Part shown: positions 43,842 through 53,220 of the stretch, in pieces
Layout of the letters: each line of letters starts with the position of its first letter
Numbering within the stretch: the stretch's first letter is position 1
Source: an uncultured Sphingobacteriales bacterium
GTDB lineage: Bacteria; Bacteroidota; Bacteroidia; Chitinophagales; Chitinophagaceae
Reading direction: 5' to 3'
Length of the DNA stretch: 64,000 bases
Assembly: GCA_937871285.1 (NCBI GenBank)
Contig: CALMQS010000098.1
Span: forward strand, 1-64,000
Notes under the pieces: generated by a model
Seen by the model: only the letters and a program-made list of their open reading frames with translations
Databases searched by the model: none
Told to the model about the DNA's origin: nothing
Program-made: the position numbers and the translations under genes

Positions 43842-43876
43842 AAATCTTTTACCGGCATGGGTATGGTATAGTTATC

Positions 43877-43893
43877 CCGGATCTCCGATCCGG
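43877..43893. repeat. Perfect hairpin with TCC loop
   Basis: CCGGATC-tcc-GATCCGG, 36 bases after the sigma factor stop. It is built like the hairpins at 39052-39104 and lacks a T run. Confidence 0.7.
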
Positions 43894-43950
43894 AAGCATG
43901 GCCGACTCCTCACATATCAAAACCGATGGTACAGCCAAAGTCTTATCGTA

Positions 43951-44020
43951 ATTTAAGCTATTTTTTTTATAATAATTAACATTTGTTAGTTTGAAGAATT
44001 TAGATAAAATTGAGCTTTAT
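43951..44020 (+). promoter_or_regulatory. Shared upstream element B (lipoprotein-SusC-SusD)
   Basis: The second copy of the element at 43151-43220, with TTAACATT at 43976-43983 and GATAAAATTGA at 44003-44013, 19 bases apart as in copy A. It lies about 165 bases upstream of the lipoprotein ATG at 44185. It is a likely ECF-dependent promoter of the SusC/SusD unit. Confidence 0.55.
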
Positions 44021-44184
44021 TTCAACCCGGAAATGCATGCCCGGTTAATTATAAAACAGCATGTTATTTTTAACGCATATTATGTTTTCATGAATTGTAT
44101 AAAAATATAAATCTCCTGTACGTTAAATACACAATTTCGCAAACCAAACAATCAAATACTATTCATCACATCAACCATCTGCTC

Positions 44185-44742
44185 ATGAAAAGAACTTTAA
44201 AGGCGTATGCCTTACCATTGCTTATTGCTTCCCTTTTTTTTATTACTTCCTGCAAAAAGGATGAATCGCCTAAAACAGATCTTGCCGCGGCCAAAAAAGA
44301 ATGGGTAACCGGCAGTTGGAAGCAGAAAGACATTCAACTGGGCGTATCTACCAGTGTTACTGTTCCTGGTGTTGGAAAAATACGGCTGAATGAAGGTATG
44401 AGTATGCTGGATGATCCTACTATTAATGCACTTTTAACAGCGGCAGCCGGAGCAAATCCGTTTTTGTTTACCCGGAACAATACATACAACTTCAATGGTG
44501 ATGGTAATTATAAAGTAGACGGGATTGTTGATTTTGGTGGTGGTGCTAAAGTGCTGGCAGGCGGATCAGGCGCCTGGGATACGGAAGTGTACAGTTCAGT
44601 GCTGGCGTTATTCCCTGAGAAAGATCAGAGAGATCCGCACTGGATCAACAACATTACGGCAACCCGGTTAAATCTTGCCATATCTGTGAAGCTCCCTGGC
44701 TTAGGTGATGTTCCCATGAAGCTATTACTTGAAAAGCAATAG
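44185..44742 (+). CDS. Hypothetical lipoprotein upstream of SusC
   Basis: 185 residues from ATG at 44185 (the frame opens 30 codons earlier without coding character). Its lipoprotein signal ends at Cys23 (FITSC), followed by Lys-Lys-Asp-Glu. The region KKEWVTGSWKQKDIQL and a lipocalin-like alternation of strands suggest a small barrel, but no named family is clear. It lies 62 bases before SusC and is probably co-transcribed with it, so it may be an accessory surface lipoprotein of this uptake system. Confidence 0.82.
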   Translation: MKRTLKAYALPLLIASLFFITSCKKDESPKTDLAAAKKEWVTGSWKQKDIQLGVSTSVTVPGVGKIRLNEGMSMLDDPTINALLTAAAGANPFLFTRNNTYNFNGDGNYKVDGIVDFGGGAKVLAGGSGAWDTEVYSSVLALFPEKDQRDPHWINNITATRLNLAISVKLPGLGDVPMKLLLEKQ

Positions 44743-44804
44743 TGAGGACTGTAATTCTAATCTAACTTGAAAACAAATTCTTTTTATTAAACCAATCAAT
44801 TGTT

Positions 44805-47800
44805 ATGAGAACTTGCTGCTTTACTGCCAGGTTATTATTTTGCTTTAGCCTGGTGTTATTTTTAAATCTGGCTGCTGTTGCGGCCGACTTTCCGGTGCGC
44901 GGCTTGGTAACAGATGAAAACGGGCCTGTTGCAGGGGTAACGGTTACGGAAAAAGGCACGTCAAATGCAACCACCAGTGATAATAATGGTAATTATGCTA
45001 TTACCGTTAAAAACACGAATAGTGTGCTGGTATTTACTTTTGTAGGGTATAAAACGGTAGAGCTGTCCGTGTCGGGTCGCCAGGTAGTGAACGCTACCAT
45101 TGAAAGTACCGCGCAGGAACTTTCGGGAGTAGTGGTAACGGCCCTGGGCATCACCCGTGAAAAGAAATCACTGGGTTATTCCGTTGAGGAAGTAGCCGGT
45201 AAAGAAATGAACCGGGTGGCTCAGGAAAATGTGCTGAATGCCATGTCGGGCAAGGTAGCCGGTGTTACGATCAATCAAACCGGTGCAGCCGGATCTTCCG
45301 TAAGCATGGTGATCCGTGGGGCTACCTCTCTCAGTAATGATAATCAGCCTTTGTTTGTAGTAGATGGCGTACCCATTGCCAATACGCTCAATAATGTAAG
45401 CCAGGTAGGTAATGATAACCGTGTGGATTATGGAAACGCTATCGGAGGGCTTAATCCTGATGATATTGAAAGTGTAACCGTTCTTAAAGGACCCAGTGCC
45501 GCTGCACTGTATGGCTCAAGGGCAGGTAATGGCGTGGTGCTGATCACCACCAAAAGCGGTAAGGGACTTGACAAAACCACAGTTAACTTTATTTCTAATA
45601 CCGTGTTTGACAAGCCCTATAAGTTTTTAAACTGGCAAACGAAATATGCAAGCGGTATTTTCCCTGCCATTCCGGTAGGCATATCGGGTAACCTGTTTAC
45701 TGATCCGCTCGGGGTATCGGATCCGCGTTTTAACCCGGATTATGTAATTATAGATGAATCGGGAGGTTCTGGTGGCCCCGAATTAGACAGAGGGTATAAT
45801 GCCATCCAGTGGAACAGCCCATTAGATGAAAATGGTAAGCAAATCGCCATCCCGCTGGTTTCGCACCCTAACAATGTTAAGAATTTTGTACAAACAGGCA
45901 TAACAACAACCAATGGTGTGTCTGTTGCCAATAACACGGAAAAAATGAATTACCGTGTTTCCCTGTCCGACATGCGTAACAGGGGCATTGTTCCCAATTC
46001 TGACCTTTTCCGCAATACGCTTAATTTTAGCTCTGCACTTAAAGTAAGCAATAATTTCCGGCTGAGCACCAATATTGATTTCAGCAGGAACAGGTCGAAT
46101 AACCGGCCTGCAGGTGAAAGAGGCGCCAATCCTTTACAATGGGCTTATGCCGTGTCGCCAAATAATGATATTCTGGATCTGAAAGATTACTGGGTACCCG
46201 GACAGGAAGGGCTTGCAGTAGTATCCACACATCCTTCGGCTAATAACCCTTATTTTCTGGCCTACGAGGTAAATAATTCATTTGTAAGAGACAGGGTGTA
46301 TGGTAATTTAAAGGCCGACTGGCAGATCACCCGCGACCTTAGCCTGATGCTCCGCTATGGTTTGGATAATTTTAATGAAAAGAGAGAAACTAAAATATCA
46401 AATGGCTACACCAGCGATCCCCGCGGCGCTTATGGTATTACCAATATCAGGAATTTTGAAAGTAACGCAGATTTCCTGCTCACGTATAAGAAAAATCTTA
46501 ACGCATTTCATATTTCCGTTTCGGGTGGGGGAAATGTACGCTACCTGAATGGTTCTGCTGAAAGTATAGCCACTAAAAACGGTACAGGTCTGGTTGTTCC
46601 GGGTGTATTCACCGTTCAGAATATCCTCCCTGCCAATCTTAACTATAACAACAATCGCTTTGAAAAGGGGGTAAACAGCTTGTACGCAATGGCAACAGTT
46701 GGGTTTAAGGATATGATTTATCTTGATCTTACCAGTCGTAACGACTGGTCGAGTACCTTACCGGGCGCTAAGCCTTATTTTTATCCGTCAGCTTCTTTGA
46801 GTGTGCTGGCAAATGAAATATTAGGTGTTACTTCGGAAAATATTAACCTAATCAAGCTGAGAGGAGGTTATGCCCTGGCGGGTAATGATGCCAGCCCTTA
46901 TATGTTATATAGCGTTTTAGGCAATGCAGGCACCTGGGGAAATGTGCCCAGGCTAACTACTTCGGGAACCTTGCTCAATGAAAATCTTAAACCGGAGCTG
47001 GCTACTTCTTATGAAGCAGGTATAGATGTTAGCCTGTTCAGGAACAGGTTCCGCTTAGCGGCTACCTATTACCTGGTAGATAATAAGAACCAGATATTCA
47101 GTACAGGCCTGCCATCCTCCACCGGGTATGGTTCAAAGAATATCAATGCCGGTCTGATCCGTAGCTATGGCTATGAACTTACTGTAGGAGGTACACCTTT
47201 TCAAAGCCGGAACTGGCGCTGGGACATCAGTGCCAATCTTACCCGCAACCGTACGAAAATAATGGAGCTGGCCGATGAAATGCCTTATTTTACTTATTGG
47301 GAAGATGCTAAAGGTGGCGCTTATACGTTTTTGGGAGAAGAGGTGGGAGATATTTACGGGCCTAAAGTAAGAGTAGTGGAAGATAAATCTTCACCTTATT
47401 ACGGATGGCCTTTATTAGATGGCAATAACGAGGATGGCGCCAAATGGGTAGCGTTGGACGGACTCCAAACCAGAAATAAAATTGGCAATTTTAATCCCCG
47501 CTTTATATTGGGGGCGCAAACTTCCATAAGCTGGAAAAGCTGGACGCTGAGCGCTACGGTTGACTGGAGGAATGGCGGACAGTTCGTTTCCCAAACCTAT
47601 CGTTATGGCGTTGAGGACGGCAGGGCTGCGCTGCAATTTGATAATTTCTGGGATCCGGGTACTATGAGCGGCAAAGAGCTGCGGGATTACTTAGTTGCCC
47701 ATGCAGATGAATTGATAATACCGCACGGTCAAAAATTTATACGAGTGGGTTGGCCTTCACCGGAAAGGGCAAGTTACCCGGTATCTATAGCGGGATTTAA

Positions 47801-48269
47801 TTTGCCTTATGGCGGTTTGATTGCCCCGGGAGTTTATCCGTCAGGTTATGATGCTAACGGCAATCCAACAGGGTATACAGAGAACCTGGGAGAAAATATT
47901 CTGGGTATGGATGACCCTAACGATAAAACGAAAAAAACCATTCCGCTGCTTTATGCGGTAAGTAATGCCTGGGATTTTATGGAGCCCACTTTATTCTCTG
48001 CTTCTTATATCAAGTTGAGAGAATTATCACTTACCTATGCTTTACCGCAGTCGTTGATAAAATCGTTGAGAATGCAGGATGTTAGTTTTGGTGTGTATAC
48101 CAGGAATGTAATTTTATGGACCAAGGCCAAAATTGGTATTGACCCTGAAAATGCATTTCAACCCACAACAGGTGTTCAGGGCGGAATACAATTTAAGCAG
48201 GGTATTGAACGATACAATGTAACACCATGGTCTATACCGGTAGGAGTTAAACTTAATATAACATTCTAA
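44805..48269 (+). CDS. SusC/RagA family TonB-dependent outer-membrane protein
   Basis: 1154 residues. A signal peptide (about 1-28) is followed by a carboxypeptidase-regulatory-like domain (about 28-105; VRGLVTDENGPVAGVTVTEKGT, VFTFVGYKTVELSV), the SusC plug (about 120-235; NVLNAMSGKVAGVTINQ, SVMIRG-like motif, QPLFVVDGVPI, SVTVLKGPSAAALYGSRAGNG) and a long barrel ending in NVTPWSIPVGVKLNITF. It imports oligosaccharides or other large nutrients, powered by TonB. No STN domain is visible, so it does not look like a FecA-type signalling receptor. SusD follows 19 bases later. Confidence 0.97.
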   Translation: MRTCCFTARLLFCFSLVLFLNLAAVAADFPVRGLVTDENGPVAGVTVTEKGTSNATTSDNNGNYAITVKNTNSVLVFTFVGYKTVELSVSGRQVVNATIESTAQELSGVVVTALGITREKKSLGYSVEEVAGKEMNRVAQENVLNAMSGKVAGVTINQTGAAGSSVSMVIRGATSLSNDNQPLFVVDGVPIANTLNNVSQVGNDNRVDYGNAIGGLNPDDIESVTVLKGPSAAALYGSRAGNGVVLITTKSGKGLDKTTVNFISNTVFDKPYKFLNWQTKYASGIFPAIPVGISGNLFTDPLGVSDPRFNPDYVIIDESGGSGGPELDRGYNAIQWNSPLDENGKQIAIPLVSHPNNVKNFVQTGITTTNGVSVANNTEKMNYRVSLSDMRNRGIVPNSDLFRNTLNFSSALKVSNNFRLSTNIDFSRNRSNNRPAGERGANPLQWAYAVSPNNDILDLKDYWVPGQEGLAVVSTHPSANNPYFLAYEVNNSFVRDRVYGNLKADWQITRDLSLMLRYGLDNFNEKRETKISNGYTSDPRGAYGITNIRNFESNADFLLTYKKNLNAFHISVSGGGNVRYLNGSAESIATKNGTGLVVPGVFTVQNILPANLNYNNNRFEKGVNSLYAMATVGFKDMIYLDLTSRNDWSSTLPGAKPYFYPSASLSVLANEILGVTSENINLIKLRGGYALAGNDASPYMLYSVLGNAGTWGNVPRLTTSGTLLNENLKPELATSYEAGIDVSLFRNRFRLAATYYLVDNKNQIFSTGLPSSTGYGSKNINAGLIRSYGYELTVGGTPFQSRNWRWDISANLTRNRTKIMELADEMPYFTYWEDAKGGAYTFLGEEVGDIYGPKVRVVEDKSSPYYGWPLLDGNNEDGAKWVALDGLQTRNKIGNFNPRFILGAQTSISWKSWTLSATVDWRNGGQFVSQTYRYGVEDGRAALQFDNFWDPGTMSGKELRDYLVAHADELIIPHGQKFIRVGWPSPERASYPVSIAGFNLPYGGLIAPGVYPSGYDANGNPTGYTENLGENILGMDDPNDKTKKTIPLLYAVSNAWDFMEPTLFSASYIKLRELSLTYALPQSLIKSLRMQDVSFGVYTRNVILWTKAKIGIDPENAFQPTTGVQGGIQFKQGIERYNVTPWSIPVGVKLNITF

Positions 48270-48288
48270 GACATTTATACCTTTTTAT

Positions 48289-49977
48289 ATGAAAAAGATT
48301 TATATCATATCGTTGACGATAGTATCCATGATTGCGGGACTATCATGTCAGAAACACCTGGTGGAGCTTAACGAAAATCCTAATGGTGCAGACCCTTCCA
48401 CCACTAATCCGAATTTAGTGCTGTCTACCGTATTAACAGAATCGGCAAGGGCATTGGTTAATCTGGGTTATCTTGATATAGCCGGCGTAATGCAGCATAC
48501 GCAAAAAGACGGCTGGGCCGGCGGGCACAATAACTACGACTGGGGAAATTCTAATGACTGGGGCGGTTATTACGGTATCTTAAGAAATAACCAGTTTGTA
48601 TATGACAAGGCCGTAGAGCTCAACTATCCATTGCACCAGGGCATAACACTGGTGATGAAAAGCCTTATTTTTGGTTTGATAACTGATTTGTGGGGTGATG
48701 CTCCCTACAGTGATGCCTTAAAAGGAAACCTGGGAGGTGCTGAAAACACTTTCCCAATATTCGACGCCCAGCAAAGCATATATGATAGTATTCTGCTTAA
48801 TCTTGAAAAAGCAAATACGCTTTTAGACGAGGCTTCCTTTAACAGTTCAACCGGGCCGGCAGATATTTATTACACAGGAGATGCACTTAAATGGAGAAAA
48901 TTTGCTAATTCCCTTGCCTTGCGGTATTATATGCGCCTCTCGGAAAAACTCCCTTCGGTTGCACAGCAGGGAATTGAAAAAATAGCAGGGGATCCGACAA
49001 AATATCCGGTTATTACTGCTGTTGCAGATGAACCATCAATGGCTTTCCCCGGAAACAGCGATGCAGATTCCTGGCCTGCTTATGCCGTTCCCCAGTCAGA
49101 CAGCACCAATTATATAAGGATCAAAATGTGCAACACCCTGGTAAAAGAGCTGTTGAGTAAAAATGATCCCAGGATCAGGGCATGGGCCGAGCCTGTTACA
49201 GAATCCATATATGTTGATGCGGATCTTACCGGAAATATAAGTAAAGTGGTATTTGATACTACAATCAATGGTGTACACAGACCCAGGGTAATGATCATAA
49301 CCAATGAATTTATTGCTGCAAAAGGAATAACCATAAATGATATTAATCAGGATCCTTATTATGTGGGATTACCGGTAGCATTAAATGCTCCGCAAACCTA
49401 TAACCTGAGTCCTGATGTTCAGCAGGCATCTCACAATACACATGTATCGTGGGTGAACAAAAAATTTGCCCAGGGGAATGCAGGAGGCGTAAGGGTGAGG
49501 CTGATAACCGCGGCAGAAGTTCATTTCATTCTGGCAGAAGCGGCTGCAAAGGGCTGGAATGCGGGCGATGCGGAAACGCACTATAATCAGGGAATTGCCG
49601 CTTCTTTCTCGGTGTGGGGATTTGGTGCTGATGCACCGGCTTATATTGCCCAGCCTGAAGTAGCTTATGACGGTACTATTGAACAGATCATTACTCAGAA
49701 GTGGATAGCGAGCTGGAGTATGGCGGCTGAAGCCTGGTTCGACTGGCGCAGAACAGGTTATCCTGAATTGCACGGTGTAGCCGGATTTACCCAGGCGCCG
49801 GAGCTCCCATTACGTTTTTACTACCCGTTGGGCGAAAGAAACCTGAACGGAGCTAATGTAGAGGTGGCTAATAATAAACTGGAAACTACCCCGTATTCCA
49901 ACTTTGGCGGAAACGGCGCTAAAAACAGCCCGTGGTCCAGGCCGTGGATTGTTCAGGGAACAGGAAAACCATGGTAG
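48289..49977 (+). CDS. SusD/RagB family nutrient-binding lipoprotein
   Basis: 562 residues with a lipoprotein signal ending at Cys20 (AGLSC). It belongs to the SusD-like_2 branch: ENPNGADPSTTNPNLVLSTVLTESAR, GLITDLWGDAPYSDAL, KWRKFANSLALRYYMRLSEK, EVHFILAEAAAKGW, QKWIASWSMAAEAWFDWRRTGYPEL. It sits on the SusC barrel as the nutrient-capturing lid. Substrate cannot be read from sequence; the neighbours are hydrolases of the ceramidase and PhoPQ-related types, not classical glycosidases. Confidence 0.96.
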   Translation: MKKIYIISLTIVSMIAGLSCQKHLVELNENPNGADPSTTNPNLVLSTVLTESARALVNLGYLDIAGVMQHTQKDGWAGGHNNYDWGNSNDWGGYYGILRNNQFVYDKAVELNYPLHQGITLVMKSLIFGLITDLWGDAPYSDALKGNLGGAENTFPIFDAQQSIYDSILLNLEKANTLLDEASFNSSTGPADIYYTGDALKWRKFANSLALRYYMRLSEKLPSVAQQGIEKIAGDPTKYPVITAVADEPSMAFPGNSDADSWPAYAVPQSDSTNYIRIKMCNTLVKELLSKNDPRIRAWAEPVTESIYVDADLTGNISKVVFDTTINGVHRPRVMIITNEFIAAKGITINDINQDPYYVGLPVALNAPQTYNLSPDVQQASHNTHVSWVNKKFAQGNAGGVRVRLITAAEVHFILAEAAAKGWNAGDAETHYNQGIAASFSVWGFGADAPAYIAQPEVAYDGTIEQIITQKWIASWSMAAEAWFDWRRTGYPELHGVAGFTQAPELPLRFYYPLGERNLNGANVEVANNKLETTPYSNFGGNGAKNSPWSRPWIVQGTGKPW

Positions 49978-49983
49978 ATGGGG

Positions 49984-50110
49984 AAGGCGTAAGGTATAAG
50001 GTATAAGGTATAAGGTATAGGGTATTGGGTATAGGGCATAAGGGGGTAAGGTAAAATCCATTTCCGCCCTCTTCCTTATACCTTACACCCTCTGCCTTAC
50101 ACCTTGTACC
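49984..50110. repeat. 'ggtataaggtata' inverted array
   Basis: A left arm of GGTATAAGGTATAAGG copies (49984-50054) faces a right arm of CCTTATACCTTACACC copies (50069-50110). It separates SusD from the ceramidase-like gene and could form a long imperfect stem. Confidence 0.85.
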
Positions 50111-50144
50111 GATATTTTAAATTGGAGAGATAATTGTTTATAAG

Positions 50145-51419
50145 ATGTATGTAAGAGTTTTTATTTTTTTTCTCTGTATAATTGGTTTTACCCCTGGTTC
50201 CTATTCCCAAACATTCAAAGCCGGCGCTGCAGTAAGGATCATTACACCCGATCCTTTACTGCCGGTGTCTGGTGGAATCGGCACCCCTAAGCCGGCAACC
50301 ATTAAGCAGGGCGATTTATACGCCCGCGCCCTGGTGCTGGAAAAAGGCAATACCAGGATCGCTATCGTTAATATTGATAACTTAGGGTGGCCATCGGTGT
50401 TAGGAAACAGGTCGAGGGCGTTGATCAAAGGTATTGCACCCGAAAACATTCTTATAGGCGTTACGCATACCCACAGCGCTCCGGACGCTTACGGATTCCC
50501 GGATGAAAAAGGACAATCGCATGCCGACCTGAAATATTTAGACTGGTGTGTGCAGCAAATAGCTGATGCGGTAAATGAAGCCGTGAAAAAATTAGAACCT
50601 GCGTCATTAAAAATCGCAGTGGATGAAGCGAAAGGAAAGATCGCTTACAATTATTACGCTCCCCAGTTGTATGATCCCCGCTGCGGTATTATACAGGCCA
50701 TAGCAACTACCGGTAAAAATAAGAACAAGCCCATTGCCACGTTGGTGAATTACGCGGTGCACCCCGAAGTTATTGGTTCATCGCAGGGTATTTTAAGTTC
50801 CGACCTGTGCGGGCCATTATACCATCGCATTGAATCCAAAGCGGGTGGAGTTGCCCTTTTCATGAACAGCGCCCAGGGCGGAATGGTAACGGCCGATAAC
50901 CGGCTCGAAAAAGGAGGAGAAGCCAACGACTGGGAAGAATGTATACGCATTGGCGAATTGCTGGCCGATGAAGCTTTACGTATTGTTGCCGGCGCTCCTG
51001 TACAAACCAATCCCGGTCTGTATTGCGCGGCAAAAACGATCCGTTTTCCCATTGATTCAGAGATCATGAAATATATTCTCAGCAAGTCTCCGCTGAAGCT
51101 GGCGGGCGAAAAAACAGATACAAATTTTGCCACTACGCAGATTAACCTGCTCAATATCGGAACCGCACAGGTGCTCACTATACCGGGGGAAGCCCTGCCT
51201 AATATTGGCTATTATGTAAAACGCCACATGCCCACCAAACATCCTTTTTTGTTTGGATTAACGAATGACGCTTTTGGCTATATCCTTACTAAAGAAGACT
51301 TCAGCAGCTTTAAGCGATACGATTATGTTAGTCGTACCAGCCTGGGCGAAATGACGGGTGAAATATATATGAATGAAGTGTTAAAGTGGGTAAAAGAAAA
51401 CCCGGCGCCGGTTAAATAA
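50145..51419 (+). CDS. Neutral/alkaline ceramidase-like exported protein
   Basis: 424 residues with a signal peptide (about 1-22, ending GSYSQ). It resembles the N-terminal metal-dependent domain of neutral/alkaline non-lysosomal ceramidases: AGAAVRIITPDPLLPVSGG at the start, the zinc-binding GVTHTHSAPDAYG motif, LVNYAVHPEVIG with His, and VLTIPGEALPNIGYYVK. It lacks the C-terminal immunoglobulin-like domain of full ceramidases. It may cleave an amide bond in a lipid or other molecule. It lies downstream of SusC/D, separated by a repeat array. Confidence 0.9.
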   Translation: MYVRVFIFFLCIIGFTPGSYSQTFKAGAAVRIITPDPLLPVSGGIGTPKPATIKQGDLYARALVLEKGNTRIAIVNIDNLGWPSVLGNRSRALIKGIAPENILIGVTHTHSAPDAYGFPDEKGQSHADLKYLDWCVQQIADAVNEAVKKLEPASLKIAVDEAKGKIAYNYYAPQLYDPRCGIIQAIATTGKNKNKPIATLVNYAVHPEVIGSSQGILSSDLCGPLYHRIESKAGGVALFMNSAQGGMVTADNRLEKGGEANDWEECIRIGELLADEALRIVAGAPVQTNPGLYCAAKTIRFPIDSEIMKYILSKSPLKLAGEKTDTNFATTQINLLNIGTAQVLTIPGEALPNIGYYVKRHMPTKHPFLFGLTNDAFGYILTKEDFSSFKRYDYVSRTSLGEMTGEIYMNEVLKWVKENPAPVK

Positions 51420-51528
51420 AATAGATTTGGAATGCTTAAGCCCGAAGAACAAAACTGGAAGTGAAAGTAAAAGCAAAGAACCAAACAACAAATTCAAAAT
51501 AAATTCAAAGTATAAACCGGTAGTTAAT

Positions 51529-52869
51529 ATGAAGAAGATTTATCTAAGCGTATTCGTATTCCTCGTTTCATTCCTTACGCTTGTTCAGGCGCAGGTTACA
51601 CCATCAACCGCTTTGCAGAGTTATTTACATAATGGAGATAAAACATTTAAATGGGAAGTAAAAGATACCTATGATATCGGAGACGTAAAAGCCTATGCGT
51701 TATTACTTACCTCGCAGCAGTGGCGGGAGCATGTATGGACGCACCAGTTGACTGTGCTGGTTCCGAAGGAAAATAAATACGATGGCGCCCTTTTGTTTAT
51801 TACAGGCGGTTCCATAAAAAATGGTTTACCCAACTGGAACGGGCGTGATGATAAGTTCAACGTAAGCATGGCTGATATGGCGGCAACAAATCATGCTATT
51901 GTGGCGGTGTTAAGACAAACGCCCAACCAGCCCCTGTATAATGATCTCACAGAAGATGAGCTGATATCCTTTACCCTGCATAATTTTAAAAAAGATGGCG
52001 ACTATTCCTGGCCGTTATTGTTCCCCATGGTAAAAAGCGCGGTAAGGGCAATGGACGCCATACAGGAGTTTTCGAAACAACAGTTGAACCACCCGGTAAA
52101 CCGTTTTGTGGTTTCCGGCGCCTCCAAACGCGGATGGACAACCTGGCTTACAGGCGCCAATGATAAGCGTGCACAGGCCATAGCGCCTATGGTTATTGAT
52201 GTTTTGAACATGCCCGTGAGCTTAGACTACCAGATTAAAGCGCTGGGTGATTATAGCGTGCAGATCGAGGATTATGTAAAGCTGGGCATTCCGCAGGGTG
52301 CAAAAACGGAAAGCGGAATGGCGGTTACCACCATGGTGGATCCTTATTCATACCGCAAAACACTTACCATGCCTAAATTGATTTTCATGGGTACCAATGA
52401 TGAATATTGGGTGGTAGACAATATTAAAAACTACATAGACAGCATTCCCGGGAAAAACCTGCTGCACTATGTTCCCAATGCGGGGCACAATCTTGGTGGG
52501 GGCGCACAGGCTTTTCAGGCCCTGGGAGCATTCTTTGGCAGCACGCTAACCCAAACGGCTTATCCCGAGTGTAAATGGACAACATCTGTAAGTAAAAAAG
52601 GAGTGAAGGTAAATATCAACGCTACCAAAGACGAGCTTACGGATGTAATTGTATGGCATGCCGATTCGCCCGATACAGATTTCCGCAATGATAAATGGAC
52701 CAGCAACGACCTTAATATTTCCCAAAAGAAAAAGCTTAAGATCACGGAAGCTTTACCGGCATCGGGTTACCGTGCATTTTACGTAGACCTTAAATACAAA
52801 GCCGTGAATGGCGGCACCTATACGGTGAGCACCAGGGTATTTATGACAGATACGAAGACGATTTTGTAA
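51529..52869 (+). CDS. PhoPQ-activated pathogenicity-related (PqaA-like) protein
   Basis: 446 residues from ATG at 51529 (the frame opens at 51427, but that extension is polar and repeat-like). A signal peptide ending VQAQ is followed by an alpha/beta-hydrolase-like PhoPQ_related domain: HQLTVLVPKENKYDGALLFITGGS, FVVSGASKRGWTTWL (nucleophile-elbow-like), APMVIDVLNMP and MGTNDEYWVVDNIKNYI. The family is exported and of unknown activity. It follows the ceramidase-like gene in the same direction after 109 bases. Confidence 0.92.
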   Translation: MKKIYLSVFVFLVSFLTLVQAQVTPSTALQSYLHNGDKTFKWEVKDTYDIGDVKAYALLLTSQQWREHVWTHQLTVLVPKENKYDGALLFITGGSIKNGLPNWNGRDDKFNVSMADMAATNHAIVAVLRQTPNQPLYNDLTEDELISFTLHNFKKDGDYSWPLLFPMVKSAVRAMDAIQEFSKQQLNHPVNRFVVSGASKRGWTTWLTGANDKRAQAIAPMVIDVLNMPVSLDYQIKALGDYSVQIEDYVKLGIPQGAKTESGMAVTTMVDPYSYRKTLTMPKLIFMGTNDEYWVVDNIKNYIDSIPGKNLLHYVPNAGHNLGGGAQAFQALGAFFGSTLTQTAYPECKWTTSVSKKGVKVNINATKDELTDVIVWHADSPDTDFRNDKWTSNDLNISQKKKLKITEALPASGYRAFYVDLKYKAVNGGTYTVSTRVFMTDTKTIL

Positions 52870-53220
52870 AGAGAGATGTGGTAATTTGTGGTTTATCGGT
52901 AAATTAAAATTTGAGATTGATCGGGGTTACAGGTTTCAGGATACAGGGAAATCGGTTTTAATCCGGGCTTATCTTTTATTATTGTGGTTTGTTGCATATA
53001 AGTTACAGGTTTCAGGGTACAAGGGCAAAGGAGGCTTTGGAATTTGCAATTTGCCTGTCATGGTGAGCCTGCCCGCCGCGGCGGGGCACGAATCATCTGT
53101 ATTTATTTGTTTTTTGTGATTTGGTTCTTGATGCTTTCACACCGGATTTCGTGCTTTGTATTCCATTCAAATTTTGGGTTTACCAAATATTGCCTATCTT
53201 GAAATAACAAATCATCCTGC
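52870..53220. repeat. Composite of intergenic repeat modules
   Basis: No gene is supported. It holds the AAATTTGAGAT family (52905-52920), two 'ttacaggtttcagg' copies (52927-52945, 53002-53022), a Gly/Cys-rich palindrome gcctgcccgccgcggcgggg (53069-53088) and 'tttgtgatttggttcttgatgc' text (53113-53136), which are the same modules as at 3.9-4.3 and 28 kb. Confidence 0.75.

Noticed and set aside
43842..44184. Missing anti-sigma factor (FecR-like) gene after the ECF sigma factor
   Set aside because: The gap has no open frame with FecR features; the next gene is a small lipoprotein without a FecR domain.
50145..52869. Single operon from SusC to the PhoPQ-related gene
   Set aside because: Repeat arrays or long gaps separate SusD, the ceramidase-like gene and the PhoPQ-related gene. 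Co-transcription is possible but not supported enough to state as fact.
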